Shown: in pieces, positions 10,386 to 19,442 of the stretch
Numbering within the stretch: position 1 is the first letter of the stretch
Layout: every line of letters starts with the position of its first letter
Assembly (NCBI RefSeq): GCF_003385595.1
Contig: NZ_QNUE01000001.1
Location: 124,001-188,000 of the forward strand
Length of the DNA stretch: 64,000 nt
From: Chryseobacterium flavum
GTDB lineage: Bacteria; Bacteroidota; Bacteroidia; Flavobacteriales; Weeksellaceae
Direction: 5' to 3'
Made by a program: the position numbers and the translations under genes
Notes under the pieces: model-generated
What the model was told of the DNA's origin: nothing
The model's input: the letters and a program-made list of their open reading frames with translations, nothing else
Database searches by the model: none

Positions 10386-10435
10386 GGATTTTCACAGATG
10401 ACTGCGCATATTTCTTTATAATAATTAGAGGTCAG

Positions 10436-10492
10436 TAAAGTCCTAAAAACTTTTGTGGATTCTGCAAATAATGATTTAACCACTGATTTCAC
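10436..10492. repeat. 57-base direct repeat, copy 2, in GH3 leader
   Basis: Begins TAAAGTCCTAAAAAC and ends AACCACTGATTTCAC; partner of 10329-10385. Confidence 0.7.
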
Positions 10493-10567
10493 ATATCTTC
10501 ATGGATAATTATGTTTTCATTCTTATTTTTTACACATTGCCTTATCATTGGGCAGCAATGCAATAAA

Positions 10568-10614
10568 AAACAAATATAACGTTCTATTTTAAATAAATGT
10601 AAATAATACACTTA
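10568..10614 (-). promoter_or_regulatory. Arabinose-type promoter/operator upstream of the GH3 gene
   Basis: Minus strand: AAGTGTATTATTTACATTT, a 19-base near-palindrome (arms AAGTGTA/TACATTT), then 17 bases, then the -7 element TATATTTG (complement of 10571-10578). It is nearly identical to 5551-5597. Together they predict coordinated control of GH3-GH51 and araB-D-A by one regulator. Confidence 0.7.
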
Positions 10615-10668
10615 AATTAAGAATAAATCCTACTTACTTTGGTTTTCATCTACTAAATTGTGGAAATA

Positions 10669-10699
10669 AAGCCACCATAAGCAGTGCTCATGATGGCTT
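10669..10699 (-). terminator. Terminator-like hairpin after the GH30 gene
   Basis: Arms 10669-10678 (AAGCCACCAT) and 10690-10699 (ATGATGGCTT) pair with one G-U on the minus-strand RNA. The hairpin is 11 bases downstream of the GH30 stop. The following T-run is weak. Confidence 0.5.
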
Positions 10700-10709
10700 C
10701 GGATTCAGT

Positions 10710-13448
10710 TTACTCTTTGATGAATTTTTGTTTTACGACTGTATTATTTTTTTGAGTAACCTCAATAAAGTAAATACCGGCCGGGAAATCTCCCACATTA
10801 ATTTGGTTTTTCCCTGAATTTATTTTCAATCCGGATCTGATGACACTTCCCCTACCGTCAAAAATGGTGGCAGCTGCTTCTGACAGATCAGAATCAATGA
10901 AAAGTTCTGCTTTTACCGGGTTGGGATATATTTTTATCCCTTCTTTTTTAGCTTCAGCAGAAATGTTTCTGGCACTTAACGATCCGAAATTTAAAGGAAG
11001 AACATTAGCTGAATAGGCATTTTCTTCTGTAAGATATGCTTTGAAAGATCCTATTGCAGGTTCACTTCCGGCAGTTACTTTATAGAAGCCTGTTACTCCG
11101 TTCTCAGTTTTCAGCACATAGGCATTCGCCGGAACTTTGATACTCTGATATACTCCGTTCATCTGGTTGACTGTGATAGCTTTCGGGGTAGAAACATTTC
11201 CTGAACCGTTGAAAGTAATATTCCCTGTCGCATTGATGATTACCGGAGTATTCGCAGGAATGATCCCGTTTGAAATTGCAGTACAGTTGATATTACCTAC
11301 ATCCGGAGACATCATAAAAGCAGTAACTCCTGAAGGTATATTAGCCTGGAATGGTAAGATCAGCACGTCATAACCATTAAATGTACGGCTGTAAGAAGCT
11401 GTATTGGCTGTGAAGTTAAACGGCACCTGAAAATCCTTACCCTGACCGGAAAGGACAAGATTTGAACATGCTGTACCTGCAATCACATTATTGGCAGATG
11501 AGCTTACGTTTGAATTTACATAATAAATGCTGTTAGTGTTGGCGCTCATAGGCTGCCAGTTATTGGAGGATGTAACTCCTGATGCATTTCTGAAGTCTAC
11601 TGAGGTATAGTAACCATTTTCCAGTGCATCCATCAGATAGCTGTCGCTTGCAGAATAGGTTCCTCCGAATTTAGAAGCAATTTCATTACCTACATTGAAA
11701 TAAACATCACCCAGATTAAGGGTCAGAACAGAGCTGTAATTGGAATTTCTCAGTCCTAAAATTCCTTTGCATCCGTCTGTAAGAACCTGTCTTGAAATAT
11801 CTAATGTGATATCGAAGTTTCCTCCCTGCGGAAAATTAATCTTGCCATAATTATATGATTTTGTTACGCCCTGATTGTTGATGTAGTATAAAGTCGTATT
11901 GTCCGAATAGCTTTGTCCCGCTGTTGTATAGCTGTTTACATGCAGGATCAGTTTATTGTACCTGTCATTAAGCTGAAGATACCCGTTAGCAGCAGTCATG
12001 TTATTACTGATAAGAGGGCTTGGATTGGAGAACGTCACCGTTGTATTGCTGATATTGAATCCTGTCCCAAAAGCTGTATTGGTGGGAGTTTGTGTTTCAA
12101 TTTTATTATAATGAATATCTCCGCCTGTCATCAGAGAAGCAGGTCTGTCACCGCTTTTATTGAAAACAAAAGTCATGACACTGGAAGGGCTGATATCAGC
12201 GGTAGGCCGGAACGTTGCTGTACTCAAAGAAATAGGTGTGCTCACCATATTGGATTGCGTGTTGGTCAATACTTTTGTTCCTGAAGTCGTGTAAAAAGGC
12301 AGGTCAACCTTTAAACTATAGGAGTTCTGAGAAGGATTAATGACCATAAGAACAACCTGGTTTCCATCCTGGGAAATATAGGAAGAGCCTTGTAACACTC
12401 CGGTTTTGTCATCCCATTTTGCATCTATTCTCGTCTTTCCTATTGTGTATTTGGCATAATGAGAAAGGATGTAACCTCTTTTGGTCATTACACCTGCAGG
12501 AGTTCCGTAAGTTCCGTCCCCCATTAATCCGTAATACCGTTTGGCAGAATAATGGATCCAGGCATTGATATTACCCAATAATGCATTGTTGACACTGCTG
12601 GCAAAGGTAAATGCATCTGTATTCCAACTGAAGTCACGGGCCGGCTGGGTAGATGAAGAGTTCCAGTTAATCAGATATTCTGTCTGCCAGATTTCTTTGT
12701 TGTAATTCTGAAATTGTTTGTAGGTAGACTGCATAAGTCCATATTGATGACCTCCATACACTTCAAAATTAGCCATTGCCGCAGGATCCAGCAAAGCACT
12801 GGCAAAATTATCCGTAAATCCCACACTTTCCGGGGCAATCACTTTACAGTTGATGAGCTGCCCATAGTTCTTGATGAAAGTGGTAATTTGTGCAGGAGTC
12901 CAGATACATCCCTGATACTGAGCCATTTCATCCGGTTCATTCTGAATGGAGATATAATCAAGCTCTACTCCGTTGTTCTGGAGATAGGTAACAAAACTGT
13001 TAAGATAAAGGGCATAATCCTGGTAATTTTCCGGTTTTAAATATCCGATCTGCTGTACTCCGTTAGCATCAGTATACACTGCATTGACATGGTTATTGGT
13101 TTTCCAGGCTGCGGGCATTGTCCAAGGCGAAGCAAAAATGGTAAGTCCCATAGATTTGGCGAGCTGTGCTGTAGCTAATACAGAACTCCAGTTGCTGCTG
13201 TTCTCGGGAATATACAATCTCATAATATTATATCCACCTTCACTTGAAGCTCCCCAAAGCGTCTGAATCTCTGATATAGACATATGATTATAAGCAAACT
13301 GAGGACTGCAGACAAATCCACCGAACCCTTTTATTTTCTGATAAGATGTGTTCTTATCAATTTTTACAGTAGTAAGCTGCCCATACACCAGACAGCTGAA
13401 AAACAAACATATAGAATGAATGCTGAAAAGATTTAAAAGTTTTTTCAT
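10710..13448 (-). CDS. GH30 (subfamily 8-like) glucuronoxylanase with T9SS sorting tail
   Basis: 912 residues. A signal peptide (ends CLVYGQ) precedes a GH30 barrel and side beta domain (residues 25-430) resembling XynC glucuronoxylan endoxylanases. Shared features are KIKGFGGF, FASPWTMPAAW, the acid/base Glu in YISIQNEPDE and the nucleophile Glu in EIWQTEYLINW. The segment AKRYYGLM sits where GH30_8 enzymes hold an Arg that binds the glucuronate branch. Residues 430-830 are an unassigned beta-rich region. The end (from about 838) is a type A T9SS domain with KIYPNPVKAELFI, PAGIYFIEV and VVKQKFIKE. It is probably secreted or surface-attached, and is the only clear endo-acting xylanase in the window. 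Confidence 0.88.
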   Translation of the reverse strand: MKKLLNLFSIHSICLFFSCLVYGQLTTVKIDKNTSYQKIKGFGGFVCSPQFAYNHMSISEIQTLWGASSEGGYNIMRLYIPENSSNWSSVLATAQLAKSMGLTIFASPWTMPAAWKTNNHVNAVYTDANGVQQIGYLKPENYQDYALYLNSFVTYLQNNGVELDYISIQNEPDEMAQYQGCIWTPAQITTFIKNYGQLINCKVIAPESVGFTDNFASALLDPAAMANFEVYGGHQYGLMQSTYKQFQNYNKEIWQTEYLINWNSSSTQPARDFSWNTDAFTFASSVNNALLGNINAWIHYSAKRYYGLMGDGTYGTPAGVMTKRGYILSHYAKYTIGKTRIDAKWDDKTGVLQGSSYISQDGNQVVLMVINPSQNSYSLKVDLPFYTTSGTKVLTNTQSNMVSTPISLSTATFRPTADISPSSVMTFVFNKSGDRPASLMTGGDIHYNKIETQTPTNTAFGTGFNISNTTVTFSNPSPLISNNMTAANGYLQLNDRYNKLILHVNSYTTAGQSYSDNTTLYYINNQGVTKSYNYGKINFPQGGNFDITLDISRQVLTDGCKGILGLRNSNYSSVLTLNLGDVYFNVGNEIASKFGGTYSASDSYLMDALENGYYTSVDFRNASGVTSSNNWQPMSANTNSIYYVNSNVSSSANNVIAGTACSNLVLSGQGKDFQVPFNFTANTASYSRTFNGYDVLILPFQANIPSGVTAFMMSPDVGNINCTAISNGIIPANTPVIINATGNITFNGSGNVSTPKAITVNQMNGVYQSIKVPANAYVLKTENGVTGFYKVTAGSEPAIGSFKAYLTEENAYSANVLPLNFGSLSARNISAEAKKEGIKIYPNPVKAELFIDSDLSEAAATIFDGRGSVIRSGLKINSGKNQINVGDFPAGIYFIEVTQKNNTVVKQKFIKE

Positions 13449-13520
13449 AATGGTTTAGTTTTAGATAGTCGTGATTTTGATCGTAAACAATTAAAGTAAG
13501 GGCAATAGATTCCCCATCAA

Positions 13521-13571
13521 GACGGTTGATTTTCAAAAAACCGTCAGGAAAATACCCTGAATTATATCAGG
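13521..13571. other. Two tandem inverted repeats between GH115 and GH30 genes
   Basis: GACGGTT (13521-13527) pairs with AACCGTC (13539-13545), and CCTGA (13556-13560) pairs with TCAGG (13567-13571). They lie in the 270-base gap downstream of the GH115 stop and upstream of the GH30 start. Neither is followed by a T-run on the minus strand, so they may be processing or regulatory hairpins rather than intrinsic terminators. Confidence 0.4.
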
Positions 13572-13718
13572 CAGCGATCTGTTAAATAAAGTTGCTTACA
13601 AAATCATTCGCTGTTCTTTCTCTTCATTCTCTGTGAGGGAACTGTATTTCAGATTGGAATGTGAATTAAGATTAGTGTTTCATAATTAAAGTGTTGTTTG
13701 TGATGAGTATTGGGTCAC

Positions 13719-16241
13719 TCAGTGAAGCATTTCGCTTTCAGGAGCGCCCAGGTAAGAGGGTTGTAATCCTCCGGTGTTGATCAGGAGTTTTTCAAGGACA
13801 ATGCCGGGTTCCAGCACTCTGAAACGTAATGTATGTTTTCCAGCCTGCTGAACCGAATGTTTTGTAACGGATTTAATAATATGTTCTGACTGCCATCTTC
13901 CCAATTCTCCTTTGTAATGTCCATTGAAGTTGACAATTTGCGGAGTTTCGTTGTCAAAAGAAATTTCATAGCGGAGTCCTTTATTATGATTAAAATTTAA
14001 AGTCGGAGCTAATAATAACTGGACTTCAAACTCCCCTTTTGATTCAAAATTGATATCATATTCCAGCCAGATATTTTCATCAGCTTTTGGATAGGCATTC
14101 TGCGGAAATGTTGTCACTCCCGACCTTGTTTTTCCAAAGTCAGGAATTACTTCCCAATGGATTCTGTCTGAACCGTTCATTCTTGCAAAATTTTCTGCTT
14201 CAATGGAAACATAGCCGTTTTTCTCCTGAAATATTTTTTCTTTGGGAACCTCAGCTTCGGAAATATAGGTAACTTCAGGCATTATATTTTCTTTTCCGTC
14301 TGCCCAGCTTTTATATCCTATCCTCATTTGATCCATCATATGCTTCCATTTTCCTCCGGCGATCACATTATTGTATTGATTATCCAGATAAGCGTTTCTT
14401 TCAAAACATGTCTTCGCTTTATCCGCATAGAAATTGGCTTCCGGATCTTTTTTCGCTGCCAGTTCCCTGTTTTTTGCTACCGCATAGTACATTTCGTATA
14501 AATTACTGCACGCATCTATTGGATACAAAACCAATTGATAATAGGCATCCTGGTATTCTGCCGGAATCTGTTCTTTTAACCGTAAAGCTTCTACTGCCAA
14601 TGCTCTGTAATCATTTAAAACCGTTTCAAATTCATGGTAATTCTGAAGACTATATGTTTTACTGTCAAGGGTTTCAGGGGTTACTCTTCTGTTGTATTTG
14701 GAATACAGATTAATCATCCTCGCAATTTCTTTGGCGTGTTTTTCACCAAACTGCTGCGCAGCCCATTTTTCAGTATATTCCAAAAGGTTTTTAGCATTAA
14801 ACTGCTTTGGATTCCAGGCCATTTCCAGGAAAAAACTGATTGGAAACTCCATGGGTTTTAAATCTCCTACATTCACGACCCAAAGCTTATCTACTTTATG
14901 TTCATAAGAAAGATTCATCTGTTCCCAGACTCTCTGGATGGGGCTTATGTTGATCCATTTGGAATTTCTCGGGCCGCCTACATAATCGAAGTGGTAATAG
15001 ATTCCATAGCCTCCTTTATGCAAAGGTTTTGAAAGATCAGGGAGCTTTCTTACATTTCCCCAGTTATCATCACAGAACAGCAGGATCACATCATCCGGAA
15101 CCCTCATTCCTTTATCATAATAGTCCTGAACTTCTTTATACAATGCCCAGACCTGAGGTGTTTTCTCAGCCTTTTTCCCGGTAACATCAGCGATGATTTT
15201 GCGCTGGTCTTTTACAATTTTTTCCAGCAGGGAAATATTGGTTCCCTCTCCCATCGCTTCGTCACCATCACCCCGCATTCCTACTGTAACAAGCTTTTCC
15301 CAATTTTTGCTTCTTTCGAGTCCGGATTTCCAGAATTTCTGTAAAACCTCCGCATTTTTAGCATAATCCCAGACATTCGGGAGGTTATTTTTTTTGATAT
15401 ACCTGTGCCAGTCGGTTTGTGCCAAAGCCATAGGTTCATGGTGTGAAGTTCCCATGACAATACCCATTTCATTCGCTAATGGCCCGCTCAGAGCATCATC
15501 ATCATAAAACGCTTTCCCCCACATTGCCGGCCAGATATAATTTCCTTTAAGGCGCAGGATCAGCTCAAAAACTTTCTCATAAAACATACTGTTTACTCCG
15601 CCAAATGTAGCTCTTGCCCAGCCTCCGAGTGAAGGTTCTTCATCATTAAGGAAAATACCACGATACTCTACAGCAGGCTCGCCATCGGTATAAATTCCTT
15701 TTTTAAAGTATACATTATCTTTTTTCTCAACCGGAACGTCAGCCCAATAATACCAAGGCGAAATACCTATCTGCTGAGACATTTCATAGATCCCATAAAT
15801 GGTTCCTCTTTTATCGCTTCCTGCAATCACAATGGCTTCAGAAACGCCCGGAAAAGGATTGCTGACATTCTGAATGATATATTTTTCCCTTTTCCCTGCC
15901 AATGCTTTTCCATCCAGTTTTTTTTGCCTGATTAAACCATCAATGGTTTTGCTTTTACCTGCTTCACCAATAATGATGATCATTCCGTTCACACCAGAGT
16001 TTTGGGAAACCAGATGAGGCTGAACACCGGTTACTTTTTGAAAATCGGATTGAAGATTCGCAACGGCACGTAAAATTCCTTTGTCTGAATCGCTATCTGA
16101 AAACAGCATCAAACTTGAATTGTGCTCTTTCAATACTATTGAATTTTCTGTCTTAGCAAAAGAAATAAAAGGTTCGGCTGCTTTTACAAAAAATATAAAC
16201 AACAATGTAAGAAACAGCGAAATGTTTTTTGTAAAATTCAT
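13719..16241 (-). CDS. Xylan alpha-1,2-glucuronidase, GH115
   Basis: 840 residues with a signal peptide. The N-terminal alpha/beta domain (residues 25-190) is followed by the GH115 barrel marked by RGIFLNDEEPSLGGWA, GNYIWPAMWGKAF and GTSHHEPMALAQTDWHRY. Further features are DDNWGNVRKLP and a C-terminal beta-sandwich from about residue 680. GH115 enzymes remove (4-O-methyl-)glucuronic acid from internal xylose residues of long xylans. That product feeds the uxaC-uxuA-kdgK-eda pathway encoded at 37956-43255. The SGNH gene stop-to-start gap is 17 bases, indicating one operon. Confidence 0.93.
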   Translation of the reverse strand: MNFTKNISLFLTLLFIFFVKAAEPFISFAKTENSIVLKEHNSSLMLFSDSDSDKGILRAVANLQSDFQKVTGVQPHLVSQNSGVNGMIIIIGEAGKSKTIDGLIRQKKLDGKALAGKREKYIIQNVSNPFPGVSEAIVIAGSDKRGTIYGIYEMSQQIGISPWYYWADVPVEKKDNVYFKKGIYTDGEPAVEYRGIFLNDEEPSLGGWARATFGGVNSMFYEKVFELILRLKGNYIWPAMWGKAFYDDDALSGPLANEMGIVMGTSHHEPMALAQTDWHRYIKKNNLPNVWDYAKNAEVLQKFWKSGLERSKNWEKLVTVGMRGDGDEAMGEGTNISLLEKIVKDQRKIIADVTGKKAEKTPQVWALYKEVQDYYDKGMRVPDDVILLFCDDNWGNVRKLPDLSKPLHKGGYGIYYHFDYVGGPRNSKWINISPIQRVWEQMNLSYEHKVDKLWVVNVGDLKPMEFPISFFLEMAWNPKQFNAKNLLEYTEKWAAQQFGEKHAKEIARMINLYSKYNRRVTPETLDSKTYSLQNYHEFETVLNDYRALAVEALRLKEQIPAEYQDAYYQLVLYPIDACSNLYEMYYAVAKNRELAAKKDPEANFYADKAKTCFERNAYLDNQYNNVIAGGKWKHMMDQMRIGYKSWADGKENIMPEVTYISEAEVPKEKIFQEKNGYVSIEAENFARMNGSDRIHWEVIPDFGKTRSGVTTFPQNAYPKADENIWLEYDINFESKGEFEVQLLLAPTLNFNHNKGLRYEISFDNETPQIVNFNGHYKGELGRWQSEHIIKSVTKHSVQQAGKHTLRFRVLEPGIVLEKLLINTGGLQPSYLGAPESEMLH

Positions 16242-16258
16242 ACTATATCTTTTTGATT

Positions 16259-17476
16259 TTAATTTTTAAATAAGTTCAGATCAACAAATTCTCCCATTCT
16301 CCTGTAGCCGGCCTCATTGGGGTGAAGAAAATCATGGTCGTGCATATCGTTTAAGATGACTTCCGGATTTTCACTCTGCATATGTTGGGCAAAATCGATG
16401 ACGGCATCAAACTTTCCGCTGTTCCTGATCCAGTCGTTTACTTTTTTCCAGGCCTCGATACGGAAAGGTTTGTCGTAGAACGACTTTGCAAAAGGAAGAA
16501 TCGTTGCTCCGTACACTTTGATTCCGTTAGCATGTGCCTTATCGATCATCACCTGATAAGCGGCAATCAGTTCTTCTGTTCTTTTGGAAGCGTCATCAGG
16601 ATCTCTTGTTCCTCCCAGATCATTCACTCCTTCCAGAATAATAAGCCATTTTACGCCCTGCTGACTGAGGATATTATAATCAAAACGGTCGAGTGCTGTT
16701 GGGCCTAAGCCACCGCGCACTACACAATTCCCACCAATCCCAAAATTAAGGACACTTACATTCCTGGTAGAAGGATTCGCCAGTAACCGCTGAGAAAAAA
16801 TATCCGGCCAGCGATTCTGTCTGTTGGTTCCCGATCCTCTTCCGTCGGTAATGGAATTTCCCATAATAGCCACCGCATACGATGGTTCACCGGTCTTTAC
16901 ATCGATGTTAAAAAGCGAATACCAATGATCTGTTTTTACAGGATCTTTAAATACCGTTGAACTCGCCTGCTCACCTTTAACAATAAAAGAGGTTGTTCTT
17001 GACCCCGGATGTCCGGTGACAGATTGGGTTACTTTTCCATAGGAAATGGTAATGGCCAGCAACGAATTAGGCTTCAGATTAAAGTTCACTTCATCAGAAT
17101 AAATATCAGATCCGGGAGCAATTTTAAAACTGTTTTTCTTCTCAAACGTTAATGATCTGATGCTGGTTGCATCCACATTACTGCTATCGGACGGCACGGC
17201 AATAGAAACGGCTTTTACCTCCAGGCTATCCATGGAATATTTGTTGGAGAAACGTAACCGCAGTTTTTTCCCACCTACAAATACACGCACAATCTGACGC
17301 AGGGTGTTCCCCGAAAGCCCTGGTTCCGGAAGGTTTTTAGGTTCCACCAATTGGGGAGCCGTTGCCCAGGTAGTGAGCCACCGATCTTTGGAAAACTGCT
17401 TTTCCAAACTCTGTGAGGAAGAGCAGGAAACCAAAAATCCCGAAATGATAAAGATATATAAGTTTTTGAAGCGCAT
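16259..17476 (-). CDS. SGNH/GDSL-type esterase, lipoprotein
   Basis: 405 residues with lipobox VSCSS (Cys18). The first about 190 residues are a beta-sandwich (starts RWLTTWATAPQL). The SGNH hydrolase domain then shows block I MGNSITDG (Ser nucleophile), block II Gly in NFGIGGNCV, block III GVND (Asn), and block V with Asp/His in DHDFLHPNEAGY. In this context it probably removes acetyl groups from xylan, but substrate is not readable from the sequence. Membrane-anchored; co-transcribed with GH97 (26-base gap) and GH115. Confidence 0.85.
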   Translation of the reverse strand: MRFKNLYIFIISGFLVSCSSSQSLEKQFSKDRWLTTWATAPQLVEPKNLPEPGLSGNTLRQIVRVFVGGKKLRLRFSNKYSMDSLEVKAVSIAVPSDSSNVDATSIRSLTFEKKNSFKIAPGSDIYSDEVNFNLKPNSLLAITISYGKVTQSVTGHPGSRTTSFIVKGEQASSTVFKDPVKTDHWYSLFNIDVKTGEPSYAVAIMGNSITDGRGSGTNRQNRWPDIFSQRLLANPSTRNVSVLNFGIGGNCVVRGGLGPTALDRFDYNILSQQGVKWLIILEGVNDLGGTRDPDDASKRTEELIAAYQVMIDKAHANGIKVYGATILPFAKSFYDKPFRIEAWKKVNDWIRNSGKFDAVIDFAQHMQSENPEVILNDMHDHDFLHPNEAGYRRMGEFVDLNLFKN

Positions 17477-17502
17477 TTTTCCTGTTTTTATTATATTAAT
17501 CT

Positions 17503-19440
17503 CTAATTTCTTATTACAAATCCTCCGTTCGGCTGAATTTCAATTGTAAAGTCGCCTTTTACATTTACTTTTATTTCTTTCTCTGATGAGCTTCCTTTTG
17601 CATCATCATTGATAAGCTTTACGGTTCTCCCGGCAAACATCGGAAGTTTTATTTTCAGTTTCCGGGATTGTTTTTCAGCATTTACACCAGCCACATACCA
17701 TTGATCTGCATGTCTTCTCGCCACCACAGCATATTTTCCGGGATAACCGTCGATGAAAACTATTTCATCCCAAAGGGTCGGGATTTCTTTCATAAAATCC
17801 AGCTGAAACTCCGGAGCATCGGTCAGGTTATTCGGCATGATACCAAACATCTGAACGGGATTCTGAAACAGCACTGCCGTAGCCAGCTGAAAGCCGTCTG
17901 TGGTATGTCTTTTATTTTTATCCCTGTTGGATTTTGTTAAATATTTGTTGAGGAAAGTCCCGCCAAACTCCATACTTCCCACCGTATTCCTGATAAAAGG
18001 ATGAAGCGTGGCAAAAAAAGCTTCCTGTTTCCGTACATCTTCTGAGAAATAGAGCATTTCTGAGGCTAGAACAGCTTCACTTCCTGTATAATTCGGGTAC
18101 ATTACTTCCCAGCCTCTCGGCAAAGTGGCTCCGTGAAAAATAATGGTTAATCCATAATCATTGGCATCTGATAAAATATCTTCATAAAGACGCATGGTTT
18201 CCTGTTTGTCTCCTCCGAAGAAATCCACTTTCAGTCCTTTTACGCCTGTCTCTTTCAGCCATTTCATTTCTTTTTTCCGTTCAATGGATGAGCTCATTTT
18301 GTTTCTCGGTCCCATCGGTGCGTCATTGGCTGCCCCATTGGAATTGTACCAAAGTAATACTCCCACGTTTTTCGATTTTGCATATTGAATAAGGTTTTTC
18401 ATTCGTTCTTTTCCAATATTTTTATCCCAAAGCGCATCCATAAGAATAAACTGATATTTCAACGCAGCAGCAAGGTCTATGAATTTCACCTGATCATCAT
18501 AGTTCATACTTTTGTCCTGCCAAAGAATCCAGCTCCAGGTAGATTTTCCGAACTGATACTCCTGTGAAGGCTCATACATCGGATCTACCACATCAAAAGG
18601 AATGGTAGTTTCTACGATGGGTTTCAGGGAGCTGCCTACTGTAATTGTTCTCCACGGTGTTTTTCCGGGAAGAGAAACGGCTGCTCCGGTACTTCCGAAA
18701 CCGTTGTTTTCAGCAATATTCGGATAGGCTACTTTGTAAAGGCTTTTTTCTGCTGTGGTTTCAAGGTGTGAAGCACAATATGTACTGTTCACTCCAGTCT
18801 CAGAAAGTAATACCCAGCCTTCATTTCCGATATGGAAAAGACCAGGGAAAACGTATCCGTAATCGGATGGTATTCCCAGCTCAGCATCAGCTTTATAGCC
18901 ACTTTCATAGCTTGGTGCGGTACGGGCAAATCCCGTCATCGGCTTCATCATAGGTGAAAGAAAAGTAGTGGTTTGTGACGGGAATCTGTATCCTGTAGTT
19001 TCTGACTGTACCACAACACTCAGCCGTTCTTTCATTGGTGGAATATTATAGCGGAAAGCAATATTATTATTGCTCACCTGAAATTCGATGCTGATCTGAT
19101 GCTGGTCTGTATTGGTGAAATTAACGGTTAAAGTATTCGCATTATAATGAACCTCAGATTTTTTGATTTTTTCGTTCGTATATTTCTTAGAAACGAAATC
19201 TTTTTTGCTGTCCACAAATTTCAGATTCTTTGAAAAATCGGACTCATTGGTTACCAGGCCCAGCGGGGATTTTTCAAGCATTGCTTTTCCCTGAAGGATA
19301 ACATTATACGATGCTTTTCCCTCTTCTGAAAAAACCTGAAGCTTCGTATGCCCATCAGGGCTTGAAATTTCTGCTACCTGCGCAAAGCTTTTGTTGATAA
19401 GAAACAGGCTGAATACGATATATAAAACTTTTTTTCTCAT
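17503..19440 (-). CDS. GH97 glycosidase, retaining alpha-galactosidase-type
   Basis: 645 residues with a signal peptide ending NKSFAQ. The N-terminal beta-sandwich (SPDGHTKLQVF onward) is followed by the barrel (WSWILWQDKSMNYDDQVKF) and a C-terminal beta domain. In GH97 the retaining alpha-galactosidase branch carries an Asp nucleophile; here KGLKVDFFGGDKQ offers that Asp, unlike the inverting SusB branch. It likely removes terminal alpha-galactose (or beta-L-arabinopyranose) from xylan side chains. The stop of the upstream GH43 gene is not overlapped: only 2 bases separate this start (19440) from that gene's stop (19443). Confidence 0.88.
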   Translation of the reverse strand: MRKKVLYIVFSLFLINKSFAQVAEISSPDGHTKLQVFSEEGKASYNVILQGKAMLEKSPLGLVTNESDFSKNLKFVDSKKDFVSKKYTNEKIKKSEVHYNANTLTVNFTNTDQHQISIEFQVSNNNIAFRYNIPPMKERLSVVVQSETTGYRFPSQTTTFLSPMMKPMTGFARTAPSYESGYKADAELGIPSDYGYVFPGLFHIGNEGWVLLSETGVNSTYCASHLETTAEKSLYKVAYPNIAENNGFGSTGAAVSLPGKTPWRTITVGSSLKPIVETTIPFDVVDPMYEPSQEYQFGKSTWSWILWQDKSMNYDDQVKFIDLAAALKYQFILMDALWDKNIGKERMKNLIQYAKSKNVGVLLWYNSNGAANDAPMGPRNKMSSSIERKKEMKWLKETGVKGLKVDFFGGDKQETMRLYEDILSDANDYGLTIIFHGATLPRGWEVMYPNYTGSEAVLASEMLYFSEDVRKQEAFFATLHPFIRNTVGSMEFGGTFLNKYLTKSNRDKNKRHTTDGFQLATAVLFQNPVQMFGIMPNNLTDAPEFQLDFMKEIPTLWDEIVFIDGYPGKYAVVARRHADQWYVAGVNAEKQSRKLKIKLPMFAGRTVKLINDDAKGSSSEKEIKVNVKGDFTIEIQPNGGFVIRN

Positions 19441-19442
19441 AA

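Larger units (their letters stand above)
10312..10709. other. 398-base noncoding stretch: GH3 leader, direct repeats, promoter, terminator
   Basis: No gene is visible. From right to left (minus-strand direction) it holds a terminator-like hairpin for the GH30 gene (10669-10699), the arabinose-type promoter (10568-10614), and an approximately 250-base leader to the GH3 start. The leader carries two 57-base direct repeats (10329-10385 and 10436-10492). Confidence 0.7.
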
